Source: Gemmatimonadota bacterium (lineage in GTDB: Bacteria; Latescibacterota; UBA2968; GCA-2709665). From it: 64,000 nucleotides of DNA. The DNA lies in assembly GCA_028877215.1 (NCBI GenBank), contig JAPPFJ010000006.1:1-64000 (forward strand), in the 5' to 3' direction. Under the pieces are notes generated by a model. It had not been told where the DNA came from. It saw nothing but the letters and a program-made list of their open reading frames with translations, and made no database searches. This document shows, in pieces, positions 23,775 to 33,253 of this stretch. How positions within the stretch are numbered: position 1 is the first letter of the stretch; each line of letters opens with the position of its first letter. The translations under genes were made by a program, and so were the position numbers.

Positions 23775-24190
23775 GCGCCAGACAGTCCTTTCGCATAAAA
23801 GCCGATCTCGATGAACTGCGGCAGGTCGCAGCGGCAGCTGAAGAACTGGGGCTGCAGGAAGATTGGTCGCCGGCGCTCGTTCATCAGATCGACCTTGCTA
23901 TAGAAGAACTCGGCAACAACGTCGTCCGGCACGGTTTCGAAGGCGGTCCTGGAGAACTCGAGATCACGTTGACCTCTGACGACGACTTGATCACGCTCGA
24001 GATCGTGGATGACGGCCGACCCTTCAACCCATTGGAAGACGCGCCCGTACCCGACGTGGAGGCGGCGCTCGAAGATCGGCCCATCGGCGGGCTCGGCATT
24101 CACCTCGTTATTACAATGATGGACGAAATGCACTACAAGCGGGAGAACGGGCGGAACCACCTGACGCTGATGAAGCGGAGGACGAAATGA
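23771..24190 (+). CDS. RsbW-like serine kinase / anti-sigma factor (GHKL ATPase)
   Basis: 139 residues from the GTG at 23771, which overlaps the phosphatase stop by four bases and is preferred to an in-frame ATG 11 codons upstream inside that gene. GHKL fold: N-box IDLAIEELGNNVVRHGFEGG, G1 box VDDGRPFNPLED, G2 box IGGLGIHLVITMMDEMHYKR. This is the ATP-binding fold of SpoIIAB/RsbW kinases, which phosphorylate a STAS antagonist and sequester a sigma factor or other partner. The STAS partner is at the head of the operon. Its stop overlaps the next start (ATGA). Confidence 0.87.
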   Translation: MSARQSFRIKADLDELRQVAAAAEELGLQEDWSPALVHQIDLAIEELGNNVVRHGFEGGPGELEITLTSDDDLITLEIVDDGRPFNPLEDAPVPDVEAALEDRPIGGLGIHLVITMMDEMHYKRENGRNHLTLMKRRTK

Positions 24191-25368
24191 GATCGACCGT
24201 TCGGGATGGGGTGTCGCTGCTCGTCTTGTGTGCGGCGCTTCTGTGCAGCCCGGAACGCGGCGAGGCCGAAAACGGGGTTTCCAGCGAGCGCATTCTCTTC
24301 GGGCAGTCCGCCGCCTTCAGCGGCCCCGCCGCGCAACTCGGTACGGACATGAAGCGCGGCATCGAAGCCGCGTTTCATGAGATCAACCAGCGCGGTGGTG
24401 TCCACGGGCGCCGGTTGGAACTCGTTTCCCGTGATGACGCGTACGAGCCGGAGGCCGCCATTGCAAACACCCTCTACCTCATCAATGAGGCGAAGGTTTT
24501 CGCGCTCGTCGGCGCCGTAGGAACACCCACGTCACGTTCAGCCACCCCCGTCGCCGCGGAAGCCAATATTCCATATATCGCACCATTCACAGGCGCGGAA
24601 TTCCTGCGCGACCCGGATTGGAACAACGTGATAAACCTGAGGGCGTCGTACAACCAGGAAACGGAGGAAATGGTCGCGCGCCTGACCGGCGACCTCGGCA
24701 TCAAACGAATCGCAGTCATGTACCAGGACGATTCCTTCGGCCGAGCCGGATACCATGGTGCACGACGGGCACTCGAACGGCGCGGAATGGAAGCCGTGGC
24801 CGTCGGTTTGTATCCGCGCAATACCACGGCGGTAAAAACGGCACTGCTCGATCTGCGCATGGCAGACCCTGAAGCGGTGATCCTGGTCGGCGCGTATGAA
24901 CCGGTCGCGACGTTTATCGCGTGGGCGAGGCACATCGGTATGGACCCCGTTTTCATTACGATCTCTTTCGTGGGCAGCAATGCTCTCGCAAGGCAGCTGG
25001 GACCGGCCGGAGCAGGCGTCTATGTCACACAGGTCGTACCCTTTCCAACCGACGACTACTTCCGCGTGGCGTCTACCTACCGCCGGGCACTGTCGTCATT
25101 CGATCCTGAGGCCGTTCCCGGGTTCGTTTCATTAGAAGGATACCTGGCGGGCCGCCTCGCCGCAGCGGGGCTGCAACGCTGCGGCGCCGACGTCAATCGG
25201 GCTTCCTTTCTCGACAGCCTCCGCAGCACAAGAGTCGTCGATATAGACGGATTTGAACTGCAATACGGCATCAAGGACAATCAGGGGTCGGATGCGGTGT
25301 TCCTGACGATGATCGGTCGTGACGGCCGGTACTATCCGATCGATACGCTCGAGGAAGCGGGGCCGTGA
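24187..25368 (+). CDS. Periplasmic ABC-type branched-chain amino acid/amide binding protein (Peripla_BP_6), orphan
   Basis: 393 residues with a signal peptide (VSLLVLCAALLCSPERGEAE). The mature part follows the LivJ/AmiC/UrtA fold: ILFGQSAAFSGPAAQLGTDM, KRGIEAAFHEINQRGGVHGR, ALVGAVGTPTSRSATPVAAE, YQDDSFGRAGYHGARRALER. No ABC permease or ATPase gene is nearby. It is translationally coupled to the kinase genes on both sides (ATGA and GTGA overlaps). It is therefore more likely a ligand-sensing partner of the histidine kinase than a transporter subunit. The ligand is unknown; relatives bind branched-chain amino acids, amides or urea. Confidence 0.85.
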   Translation: MRSTVRDGVSLLVLCAALLCSPERGEAENGVSSERILFGQSAAFSGPAAQLGTDMKRGIEAAFHEINQRGGVHGRRLELVSRDDAYEPEAAIANTLYLINEAKVFALVGAVGTPTSRSATPVAAEANIPYIAPFTGAEFLRDPDWNNVINLRASYNQETEEMVARLTGDLGIKRIAVMYQDDSFGRAGYHGARRALERRGMEAVAVGLYPRNTTAVKTALLDLRMADPEAVILVGAYEPVATFIAWARHIGMDPVFITISFVGSNALARQLGPAGAGVYVTQVVPFPTDDYFRVASTYRRALSSFDPEAVPGFVSLEGYLAGRLAAAGLQRCGADVNRASFLDSLRSTRVVDIDGFELQYGIKDNQGSDAVFLTMIGRDGRYYPIDTLEEAGP

Positions 25369-27563
25369 TTGGCACACTGAAACAGCTGCTCAAAGGCCGT
25401 TTCCGCATCGCAACGCAGCTCTATCTGGGAATCGGAGGCGCGGTTGCCATCACCATGGTCGCCAGTCTCGTCGGATGGCTCTCGTTCGATCTCGTAGGCG
25501 ACATTCAGAACCGTGTGAACGAGGGCAGCGTTCCGGAAATGGCCGCTGCCTTTGGGGTCGCCCAGCAAAGCGGAACCCTGGTCGCAGCAGCGCCTCGTTT
25601 GACCTCAGCGGCGACGGTGGATGATTTCGAACGCGTAAAGGCGGATATCGCGGACGAGCGCAGGGCCTTCGAATCACAGTTGGCGGCCCTGATGCAAAGG
25701 GACACCAGGAAGGAAGACGAGGAGCGTTTCGGCAGAATACACGAATACGCCGCAGCGCTCACGTCAAACATTGAAGCGATTGAGCATGAGGTTGCCGAGC
25801 TGTTCGAGGTAAACGCGCGCAGCGAAGCATTTCGCATGGAACTGTCCGATCTGCGTGCCAGATTGTTCGGCATGCTGATTCCGGCTATCGACGATCAACT
25901 CTTCTACGCGATGACCGGCTATCGTAAGTTAGGCCAGCCGCCCGCGCCTCGCGAGCGGCATTTTTCAAACGAAGAATTCGATCGGTATCGCCATCTGGCC
26001 GACTTGAAAGCCGATGCCACCATTGCGACGCAACTCCTGTCGAGTTCATTCAACCTGTCCGACGCACTCCGGCTGGAGCCGCTGCGGGAGCGCTTCGAGG
26101 CGGCGGCAGGGCGCATCGAACGCAGCTTGTCGGCACTCGGTACCTCACCTTGGAGCGATCAGATCGCCCCGCACCTGAATCGGCTCTTCGAGCTGGGCCT
26201 GGGAAAGCAGGGCGGTTTCGATCTGATTGTTCGAGAGTTCGAACTCACTGACCGGCAACGGAACCTTCTCCAGGACAACCTGAGACTCGAAATCAAACTC
26301 GGTGCGGAGGTAGAAGGGCTCGTCGGCGCCGCCCGCGAACGTACGCGAGAGGCCACGCTGGCATCCACTCAGGCAATCGGAACCGGCCGCAGCGTTCTGC
26401 TGGGATTGAATGTGGTCAGCATCAGTGGAGCCGTGTTGATCGCGTGGCTGTTTGTAGGCCGGGTGTTGTTGCGACGGCTCGAACGCCTGTCGGACAGGAT
26501 GCGCGCGATGGCCGATGGGGACCTGGAAGCCAAGGTCGATATCAGTGGGCACGATGAAGTTGCCGATATGGCGGCCGCCCTTGAAGTATTCCGACGGCAT
26601 GCCCTCGAGGTCCAACGCCTGAACCTGGTCGAAAAGCTGGCCGAGGAGTTACGCGAGAAAAACGAACAACTGGAAGCCGTGCTGGAGGACCTGCGAAAGG
26701 CGCAGGACCAGATCGTGATGCGCGAAAAACTGGCTGCGCTCGGCGAACTGACCGCCGGGGTCGCTCACGAAATCAAGAATCCTCTGAATTTCGTCAAGAA
26801 CTTCTCCGAGGTCTCCCAGGAACTTCTGGAGGAACTTGGGGAAGAGCTCGAGGACACACTCAGCGAAGAAGGCGGGGAACTTGACGAAGAAGGGCGCGAA
26901 CTCGTCCAGGAAATCTGCCAGGACCTCAACGATAACCTGGCACGCATCAGGGAACATGGCGAGCGCGCCAACCGGATTGTCCAGGATATGCTGTCAATGG
27001 GCCGGGGTTCCGCCCAGCGACAGGCCACCAACATCAACAATCTGCTCGACGAACACGCCCGGCTCGCGTACCACAGCGCGAGGGCGAGCGACACGGAATT
27101 CCAACTCGACATCCAACAGGATCTCGATCCGTCAGTGGGCGAAGTCGAGGTGGTTCCGCAGGACCTGGGCCGCGTGTTTCTGAACATGGTAACCAATGGC
27201 TGCCACGCGACCGATGAAAAACGACGCGAGAATGCGGAATCGGACAACGATGAGCCGTACATGCCTACGCTCTGGCTGAAGACCCGCCGTGGCCCGGAAC
27301 ACCTCGAAGTACGTATAAAGGATAACGGAAAAGGGATTCCGCCCGACGTCGTCGACAAAATATTCAATCCTTTCTTCACGACCAAACCTACCGACCAGGG
27401 CACGGGGCTGGGTCTCGCCCTTTCGAACGATATTGTGCGCGAGCACGGAGGAAGCATTCGTGTCGAAACCGAACCCGGTGAGTTTACCGAAATGGTAGTC
27501 GAAATACCGCTTGAAGCGCCTGCATTGGTAGCAGAACCGACGATCGAAGAGAACGCAAGCTGA
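25365..27563 (+). CDS. Transmembrane sensor histidine kinase with HAMP domain
   Basis: 732 residues from a GTG overlapping the previous stop (GTGA). First transmembrane segment about 20-43, a large periplasmic helical region (45-340), second transmembrane segment about 343-364 (VLLGLNVVSISGAVLIAWLF), HAMP about 365-420, then a coiled coil. The HisKA domain has H468 in GVAHEIKNPLNF. An acidic stretch (ELGEELEDTLSEEGGELDEE) is inserted after the H-box. HATPase: NMVTNGCHATDEKR, KDNGKGIPPDVVDKIFNPFF and TGLGLALSNDIVREHGGSIR. It probably receives a ligand signal from the coupled binding protein and phosphorylates the receiver-phosphatase of the same operon. Confidence 0.9.
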   Translation: MIGTLKQLLKGRFRIATQLYLGIGGAVAITMVASLVGWLSFDLVGDIQNRVNEGSVPEMAAAFGVAQQSGTLVAAAPRLTSAATVDDFERVKADIADERRAFESQLAALMQRDTRKEDEERFGRIHEYAAALTSNIEAIEHEVAELFEVNARSEAFRMELSDLRARLFGMLIPAIDDQLFYAMTGYRKLGQPPAPRERHFSNEEFDRYRHLADLKADATIATQLLSSSFNLSDALRLEPLRERFEAAAGRIERSLSALGTSPWSDQIAPHLNRLFELGLGKQGGFDLIVREFELTDRQRNLLQDNLRLEIKLGAEVEGLVGAARERTREATLASTQAIGTGRSVLLGLNVVSISGAVLIAWLFVGRVLLRRLERLSDRMRAMADGDLEAKVDISGHDEVADMAAALEVFRRHALEVQRLNLVEKLAEELREKNEQLEAVLEDLRKAQDQIVMREKLAALGELTAGVAHEIKNPLNFVKNFSEVSQELLEELGEELEDTLSEEGGELDEEGRELVQEICQDLNDNLARIREHGERANRIVQDMLSMGRGSAQRQATNINNLLDEHARLAYHSARASDTEFQLDIQQDLDPSVGEVEVVPQDLGRVFLNMVTNGCHATDEKRRENAESDNDEPYMPTLWLKTRRGPEHLEVRIKDNGKGIPPDVVDKIFNPFFTTKPTDQGTGLGLALSNDIVREHGGSIRVETEPGEFTEMVVEIPLEAPALVAEPTIEENAS

Positions 27564-27755
27564 AGTCATTTCGGGGAGCCGGTCCGACCCCGGCAAAGGA
27601 CTCTCGAGAGCGCCGGAGCCGATCGGCGTGAAGGGATCCTCGTTCGAGGCCACGGTACTTTGCCAGGCAGGGATCAGCCGGTAGACTGTGATCGAGGATT
27701 GATCCGTTCTATGGTTTTGAACGCTTATTCAAAGTGGAAACGAGGCCTGGCCGAA

Positions 27756-29267
27756 ATGCCGTTCAGTTTTCGCAGTGCGATCCTGCTGGCGTACGCCGCG
27801 GGTATGATATTGGGCTGCGGCGGAGAGCGTGCCCTTGCACCCGGGTTATCCGACAATGAGGAAGCGTCGGATCAGCCACTTGGCAAACTCGCGGTCGATG
27901 ACAACTCGGGTCGTGCGGTTGTGGTGGCAACCGTCCTTGGCGACGACGCGCCACTGGTGGGCGTTGCCGTCGCATTCGCTCGTTCGATCTCCGGACTGTC
28001 GCCGGAATTCACGTGGGCCGACACGACAGAGGCGAATGGTCGGGCGCGCGTGGATATCGCCGGTGCAGGGGGCTACTATCAGGTACGGGCTACGCGTGGC
28101 GGCAACCATCTGGGTTCGTGGTCGAGTATTCCAGTCAACGGCGGGCAAAGAGTAACGGTCGAGCTTCCGGTGGGAGGGGCGGCGAGGGTGACCGACGCGT
28201 CCGCTCTCGCGGCGGGGCGTCTTCCGGCGGATATTCGGGTTGGTGTCGTCCTGCCCGAGACGGGTGACGGCAAGTCCGTCGGCCACTTCGTAAGAAACGG
28301 AATGGAACTGGCGCGAGAAGAGGTCAACCGGTATGAACTCGGCTCGTCGACACTTCATTTCATCGCGGAAGACAGCGAGAGCATGCCGGAGGTCGCGGCG
28401 GCAGCCTTCGAAAAGCTGATTCACGAGGACGAAGTTTCGATAATTCTGGGCCCCGGTTACTCTTCCTCAGCGGCCGTGGCGTTTCCGATTGCCCAGCGGA
28501 ACAGCGTCGTGGCCTTCAGTCCGACCGCGGCAGCCGCCGGATTGGGCGCGATCGGAGACTTTGTGTTCAGGGTTCCCGCGCCTGTTAGCCGGATCGCGCA
28601 GAGCACACTCGAAGTTGCAAAAGCGAAATTGCAGTTGAATCGGGTTGCCGTCATCTACGACAGCACAGACGTATTCTCAACGAGTGGTTTCGAGGAATCC
28701 GCAAAGGCACTCAGTGACCTGGGCGTCGAGACGCTTGCGGCCGAGGCGTTCGCAACCGGACAGACCGATTTCTCCGCCGAACTGAGCCGGATAAACAACC
28801 TGAAACCGGATGTCATCCTTGTGTGGACGCGGCCGCTGCAAAGGGTCGTGATTCCCGTTCAGGGCCGCAAGCTAGGAATTCCTTACGAGATACCTTTCCT
28901 CGTTTTCGGCTTTGCTTCAAGCCAGATCGAACAGACAGGCCCTGCGGCGGAGGGATTGATTACAGGGACGTTCTGGTCTCGTTCAATCGACACGCCGGCG
29001 AATCGTGCATTTGTCGAGAATTACCGCGCCAGATTCGGCGGCGAACCCGATCTGTTCGCGGCGGAAGGATATGTGTGCGTGCGGATTCTAGCGGCCGCGC
29101 TGATAAGGGCCGGCTCAACGAGTTCGGAGTTGGTCAGGGACGCGCTGGCCGCCATCGAGATGCCGACCGTTGTCGGACAGTTCGCGTTCGACGCAAATGG
29201 CGACCCGACTTATCCGGCGGTTCTGCAGGTGGTAAGGAACGGCAAATTCGAAACTCTGGAGGACTGA
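27756..29267 (+). CDS. Lipoprotein: Ig-like domain fused to a LivJ-type binding domain
   Basis: About 503 residues from ATG 27756 (an ATG at 27711 is possible). Lipoprotein signal SAILLAYAAGMILGCGGE. Residues about 35-150 match the domain of the lipoprotein at 20047-21021: GKLAVDDNSGRAVVVATVLG and SWSSIPVNGGQRVTVELPVG. Residues about 160-500 form a second Peripla_BP_6 domain: IRVGVVLPETGDGKSVGHFV, IILGPGYSSSAAVAFPIAQR, NRVAVIYDSTDVFSTSGFEE. There is no transporter nearby. It lies 190 bp after the histidine kinase and may be a lipid-anchored second ligand sensor of the same pathway; this is inferred from position. Confidence 0.75.
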   Translation: MPFSFRSAILLAYAAGMILGCGGERALAPGLSDNEEASDQPLGKLAVDDNSGRAVVVATVLGDDAPLVGVAVAFARSISGLSPEFTWADTTEANGRARVDIAGAGGYYQVRATRGGNHLGSWSSIPVNGGQRVTVELPVGGAARVTDASALAAGRLPADIRVGVVLPETGDGKSVGHFVRNGMELAREEVNRYELGSSTLHFIAEDSESMPEVAAAAFEKLIHEDEVSIILGPGYSSSAAVAFPIAQRNSVVAFSPTAAAAGLGAIGDFVFRVPAPVSRIAQSTLEVAKAKLQLNRVAVIYDSTDVFSTSGFEESAKALSDLGVETLAAEAFATGQTDFSAELSRINNLKPDVILVWTRPLQRVVIPVQGRKLGIPYEIPFLVFGFASSQIEQTGPAAEGLITGTFWSRSIDTPANRAFVENYRARFGGEPDLFAAEGYVCVRILAAALIRAGSTSSELVRDALAAIEMPTVVGQFAFDANGDPTYPAVLQVVRNGKFETLED

Positions 29268-29356
29268 TAGCCGGTTCCGGCATCGCTATTGCGCAACACG
29301 ATTACCAGCCGTGCCGGCAACTTCAACCCGCAACTGCAATCGTTCAGACGGCTGGC

Positions 29357-30790
29357 ATGGAATTCGAATCCTACACGCTTGATTCCAACATTTACGACGA
29401 AATGTTCCTGCCGGACGGCTCACCCCGGGAGCATTGCCGCACGCTCTTCGAAGCGTTGGGCGAACTCTCGACGGAGGAGCTTTCAAGCGTCCAGGAACGC
29501 GTTACCCGATCGTTTTCCAATGAGGGCATCACGTTTACCGTCTACGGCGATGAAGAGGCCACCGAGCGCATCATTCCCGTGGACTGCCTGCCGCGGATCT
29601 TGTCGGGCGCCGAGTGGGACCAGCTCGTCAAGGGTCTCACGCAGCGCCTTGCGGCGCTGAACCGGTTCCTCCAGGATATTTACAATGACGCACGCATCAT
29701 TGGAGATGGCGTCATCCCGGCGGACATGGTCAAGGGTTGTCCGCAGTACCGGGTGGAAATGCAAGGCGTTTCCCCTCCCAATGGCGCCTGGGTATCCATC
29801 TGCGGAACCGACCTCGTGCGAACCAACGACGGCTTTCTCGTACTTGAGGACAACCTGCGCGTTCCTTCAGGGGTCTCGTATATGGTGGCGAACCGTAAGG
29901 CGGTGAAGGCGGGTTTGCGCCGCCTCTACAGGCGCTCGCGCGTGAAGGACGTAGAACATTACGGCAGATTTCTCCGCGAAACCCTTGTCGAACTCGCGCC
30001 TGAGGGGCGGGCCGATCCATGCATCGTGCTGCTGACGCCCGGCGTTTACAATTCGGCGTTCTACGAGCATATGTTTCTTGCTCGCGAGATCGGGGCGGCG
30101 CTGGTCGAGGGCAGAGATCTCCTGGTAAACGACGGATTTGTCTACATGCGCACCACAACCGGCCTCCGGCGTGTCGACGTCGTCTACCGGCGAGTCGACG
30201 ACGACTTTCTCGATCCTCTGGTCTTTCGCGCGGATTCCCTTCTTGGCGTGCCCGGCTTGCTGCACGCATACAAACTCGGCAACGTGACCCTGATTAACGC
30301 ACCCGGCACGGGCGTCGCCGACGACAAGAGCGTCTATGCCTACGTTCCCGATATGATACGCTACTACATGAATGAAGAGCCGATTCTGTCCAGCGTGGAG
30401 ACCTACCTTTGCCGCAGGCCGGAACACCTGGAGCACACACTCGACAACCTGCAGAATCTGATTGTAAAGAGGGTCGGTGAGTCAGGCGGTTACGGCATGC
30501 TGGTCGGCCCCCAGGCCACGCCTGAAGAGCGGGAGGAATACGCAAAGCAGTTGCGCGCCAATCCGGCCGAATTCATCTCGCAGCCCGTCTTGCCGCTGTC
30601 GCGCGCACCGTGCCTAGTCGACAACCGGTTCGAGCCCAGGCACGTCGACCTTCGCCCGTTTGTGCTGCACGGGCAAAAGACGCGAATCGTGCCAGGGGCA
30701 TTCTGCCGTGTCGCGCTGCGCCGGGGCAGCATCGTCGTCAATTCAAGCCAGGGCGGCGGCGGCAAAGACCTCTGGGTCCTGGAGAACTGA
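29357..30790 (+). CDS. Circularly permuted ATP-grasp protein (DUF404/DUF407 type)
   Basis: 477 residues from the ATG at 29357; a frame extending back to 28823 overlaps the previous gene and is rejected. It begins with YDEMFLPDGSPREHC, the usual opening of this family, then IPVDCLPRILSGAEWDQLVK, GLTQRLAALNRFLQDIYND, ICGTDLVRTNDGFLVLEDNL and RVPSGVSYMVANRKA. The later part has RTTTGLRRVDVVYRRVDDDF and GGGGKDLWVLEN at the end. Family members are predicted amide- or peptide-bond-forming ligases found with alpha-E and transglutaminase-like proteins (Iyer and Aravind's amidoligase neighbourhoods). That exact partner set follows here, with an ammonium transporter in between. Confidence 0.88.
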   Translation: MEFESYTLDSNIYDEMFLPDGSPREHCRTLFEALGELSTEELSSVQERVTRSFSNEGITFTVYGDEEATERIIPVDCLPRILSGAEWDQLVKGLTQRLAALNRFLQDIYNDARIIGDGVIPADMVKGCPQYRVEMQGVSPPNGAWVSICGTDLVRTNDGFLVLEDNLRVPSGVSYMVANRKAVKAGLRRLYRRSRVKDVEHYGRFLRETLVELAPEGRADPCIVLLTPGVYNSAFYEHMFLAREIGAALVEGRDLLVNDGFVYMRTTTGLRRVDVVYRRVDDDFLDPLVFRADSLLGVPGLLHAYKLGNVTLINAPGTGVADDKSVYAYVPDMIRYYMNEEPILSSVETYLCRRPEHLEHTLDNLQNLIVKRVGESGGYGMLVGPQATPEEREEYAKQLRANPAEFISQPVLPLSRAPCLVDNRFEPRHVDLRPFVLHGQKTRIVPGAFCRVALRRGSIVVNSSQGGGGKDLWVLEN

Positions 30791-30864
30791 GCAGTCGCAC
30801 TCGTAGATTCCGGCACGAATGCAAGACAATTCACCGTTGGGTCGTAACCACGAAAGGAGAGGGT

Positions 30865-32250
30865 ATGAAAGGTTTCTTTAGATCGCCGTTTCGCAAGCGC
30901 GCCGTCGGTTCCGTCGGAAAGATCGCCCTGTTGTTTCTTGGCTGTCTGCTTTGCGGGACCACGGCCGCGTACGCGGCGGTTGACCAGGAGACGATGTTCG
31001 TCTTCAATACGTTCGCGTTTCTGATCTGGGGCGCGCTGATTATGTGGATGTGCGCCGGATTTACAATGCTCGAGTCCGGTTCCGTGCGCACGAAAAACGC
31101 CTCGATGATCTGCATGAAGAACATTGGCCTTTACTCGATCGCAGGTCTCGCCTATTATTTCATCGGCTACAATCTTATGTATACTGAAGTCGGGAAATTC
31201 ATCGGCTCGTTCAAACTCCTCTACGGGCCCTCTGCCGCAGATCTCGCTCTGGTAGCCGGGCAGGAAGCGGCAAAGGCCAAGGTCATCGCGAACAAATATT
31301 CCACCATGTCCGACTGGTTCTTCCAGATGGTCTTTGTGGCGACGGCCGCCTCGATCGTGTCCGGCGCCCTGGCGGAGCGAGTCAAAATGCTGTCCTTCTT
31401 TCTATTCACACTGCTCCTGACGGCTGTCATCTACCCGATAGTAGGCGCCTGGACCTGGGGCGGCGGATGGTTGAGTGCGATGGGATTCAAGGATTTCGCC
31501 GGTTCGACCATTGTCCACAGCACCGGCGGCTGGGCGGCGCTTGCAGGGGTCCTGGTCGTCGGCCCGCGATTGGGCAAATATCGAAAAGACGGCAGTGTGA
31601 AGAATACACCGCCATCCAATATCGTGGCGGTGACACTGGGCGTGTTCATTCTTTGGTTCGGCTGGCTCGGCTTCAACGGCGGATCGCAGCTCGCGCTCGG
31701 GAGCGCCGCCGACGCTGTGGCCATGAGTCACGTGCTGGTCAACACGAACCTTGCGGCGGCAGCCGGCGTGGTTGTGGCTCTCATCGTCTCCAAGCCGATC
31801 CTGGGAAGAATGGACCTGTTCGCGAGTCTGAACGGAGCAATTGCGGGGCTGGTATCGATCACGGCCGGACCCGACATCGTCCAGCACTATTGGGCTGTCG
31901 TTATCGGCGGCGTGGGCGCCATTCTCTGCACCGCTGGAATCCGGCTGCTGGAGAGGTTGAAGATCGACGACGTCGTGGGGGCGGTTCCCGCTCACCTGTT
32001 CGCCGGAATCTGGGGAACCCTGGCTGTCTGCATCGCCGCGGGCGGCAACTTCGGCGTACAGCTCCTGGGCTGCGTTGCGGTGGGCGTGTTCGTGTTCTTG
32101 ATTTCGTGGGTGGCGTGGCGTTTGCTGGCCGCGACCCTGAGTGTCCGGGTGACCGAAAAGGTCGAGCGGCTGGGCCAGGATGTCGCCGAGTTGGGTATCG
32201 AGGCCTATCCCGAATTTGTGCTTACGCCGGAAGAAGCAGATGAGGATTGA
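30865..32250 (+). CDS. amt: Ammonium transporter (Amt/Mep/Rh family)
   Basis: 461 residues from ATG 30865, with AAAGGAGAGGG directly upstream. A signal-like first helix (KIALLFLGCLLCGTTAAYAA) is followed by about 11 membrane segments. Conserved Amt blocks: WGALIMWMCAGFTMLESGSV, FFQMVFVATAASIVSGALAE, GGGWL, DFAGSTIVHSTGGWAALAG with the pore His of helix 5, and WFGWLGFNGGSQLA. No GlnK/PII gene is adjacent, although amt is normally linked to one. Instead it is embedded between the ATP-grasp gene and the alpha-E gene, sharing one base with the latter (TGATG). This hints that ammonium supply is tied to the ligase system. Confidence 0.92.
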   Translation: MKGFFRSPFRKRAVGSVGKIALLFLGCLLCGTTAAYAAVDQETMFVFNTFAFLIWGALIMWMCAGFTMLESGSVRTKNASMICMKNIGLYSIAGLAYYFIGYNLMYTEVGKFIGSFKLLYGPSAADLALVAGQEAAKAKVIANKYSTMSDWFFQMVFVATAASIVSGALAERVKMLSFFLFTLLLTAVIYPIVGAWTWGGGWLSAMGFKDFAGSTIVHSTGGWAALAGVLVVGPRLGKYRKDGSVKNTPPSNIVAVTLGVFILWFGWLGFNGGSQLALGSAADAVAMSHVLVNTNLAAAAGVVVALIVSKPILGRMDLFASLNGAIAGLVSITAGPDIVQHYWAVVIGGVGAILCTAGIRLLERLKIDDVVGAVPAHLFAGIWGTLAVCIAAGGNFGVQLLGCVAVGVFVFLISWVAWRLLAATLSVRVTEKVERLGQDVAELGIEAYPEFVLTPEEADED

Positions 32251-33233
32251 TGGCGACGATTCCAGGAAATCCCCGACTGCTTGCGCGCAGCGCGCAGGGC
32301 CTTTATTGGATGGGCCGCTACCTGGAACGGGCGGAGCATCTCTGTCGACTGTTGCGATTCCAGGTGGAAGCGCTGGTCGACCGGCCAATCCGGGAGATCT
32401 ATTTCGGCTGGAGTCGAATCTACATGAGCATGAACCGTCGGCCTCCCGGCGGCAGCATCACAATGGTCGGGAACGACGACTTCACGCTGGCCGATTCCTA
32501 CACGCTGGCCGACGATCTCACGTTCGAACGCACAAATCCGGATTCCATCTGGAACTGTTTCTCCCTCGGCCGTGAGAATGCGCGGCAGATGCGCCACTGC
32601 ATCAGCGGGGAGATGTGGACCTGTCTGAACCTCGCTTATCTGCGGCTGCGGGAACTGGCCATCCGGGATATCTGGAAGCCTTCACCGGAGAGCTTCTACG
32701 CTGAAACAGCAGGTGACGTCAACACTTTTGCCGGCGTGGCGGAAGCCACGATGTACCGCGACGAGGGGTGGCATTTCCTGCGGCTCGGCAGGCATATCGA
32801 ACGCGCCCAGTGTTCGGCATCGTTGTTTCTTTCACAGCTCTCCATGGACAAACTTATGGACGAGTCCTCCGACGCGGACTGGACGAACCTCTTGCACGTC
32901 TGCCAGGCTTATGACGCCTACACCCGCAATTACAGTGTCGACGTCCAGCCGCGTCGAGTCCTCGACCTTCTTGTTACCGACCCTCTGCTACACGGCTCGC
33001 TATGCTACTCGCTCGACGCGGTGGCGTCGGAACTCGACGCCATCGGTACCGGGTCCGATGAGCAATCCAGTGCAGTCGCCTTGCGCATGGCCAGACGTAT
33101 GTGCGCGCTGATCCATTACGATTGGCCCGATCGCGAAGACCGCGAGGTCCTTCTCGGAAACCTCATGGGCTACTGCCGGGAGCTCCACGATCTTGTTACC
33201 GGAGCATATATAGACTACGCCGCCGTCTACTGA
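32250..33233 (+). CDS. Alpha-E domain protein (DUF403 type)
   Basis: 327 residues. The ATG at 32250 overlaps the amt stop by one base (TGATG). It starts LLARSAQGLYWMGRYLERAE, then HLCRLLRFQVEALVD, the signature of alpha-helical alpha-E proteins, and repeats a similar motif at GWHFLRLGRHIERAQCSASL. These proteins occur almost always with circularly permuted ATP-grasp and transglutaminase-like partners, as here. Proposed role: part of a system making or attaching a peptide-like tag or metabolite. No biochemical function is established to my knowledge. Confidence 0.88.
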   Translation: MATIPGNPRLLARSAQGLYWMGRYLERAEHLCRLLRFQVEALVDRPIREIYFGWSRIYMSMNRRPPGGSITMVGNDDFTLADSYTLADDLTFERTNPDSIWNCFSLGRENARQMRHCISGEMWTCLNLAYLRLRELAIRDIWKPSPESFYAETAGDVNTFAGVAEATMYRDEGWHFLRLGRHIERAQCSASLFLSQLSMDKLMDESSDADWTNLLHVCQAYDAYTRNYSVDVQPRRVLDLLVTDPLLHGSLCYSLDAVASELDAIGTGSDEQSSAVALRMARRMCALIHYDWPDREDREVLLGNLMGYCRELHDLVTGAYIDYAAVY

Positions 33234-33253
33234 CTCCCGGGTGTGCAGCTACC

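Noticed and set aside
28823-29356. Long upstream extension of the ATP-grasp gene
   Set aside because: It overlaps the preceding lipoprotein gene by 445 bases; residues before ATG 29357 have no family character.
31402-32388. 328-codon minus-strand frame
   Set aside because: Antisense of the amt and alpha-E genes; composition typical of a GC-rich shadow frame.
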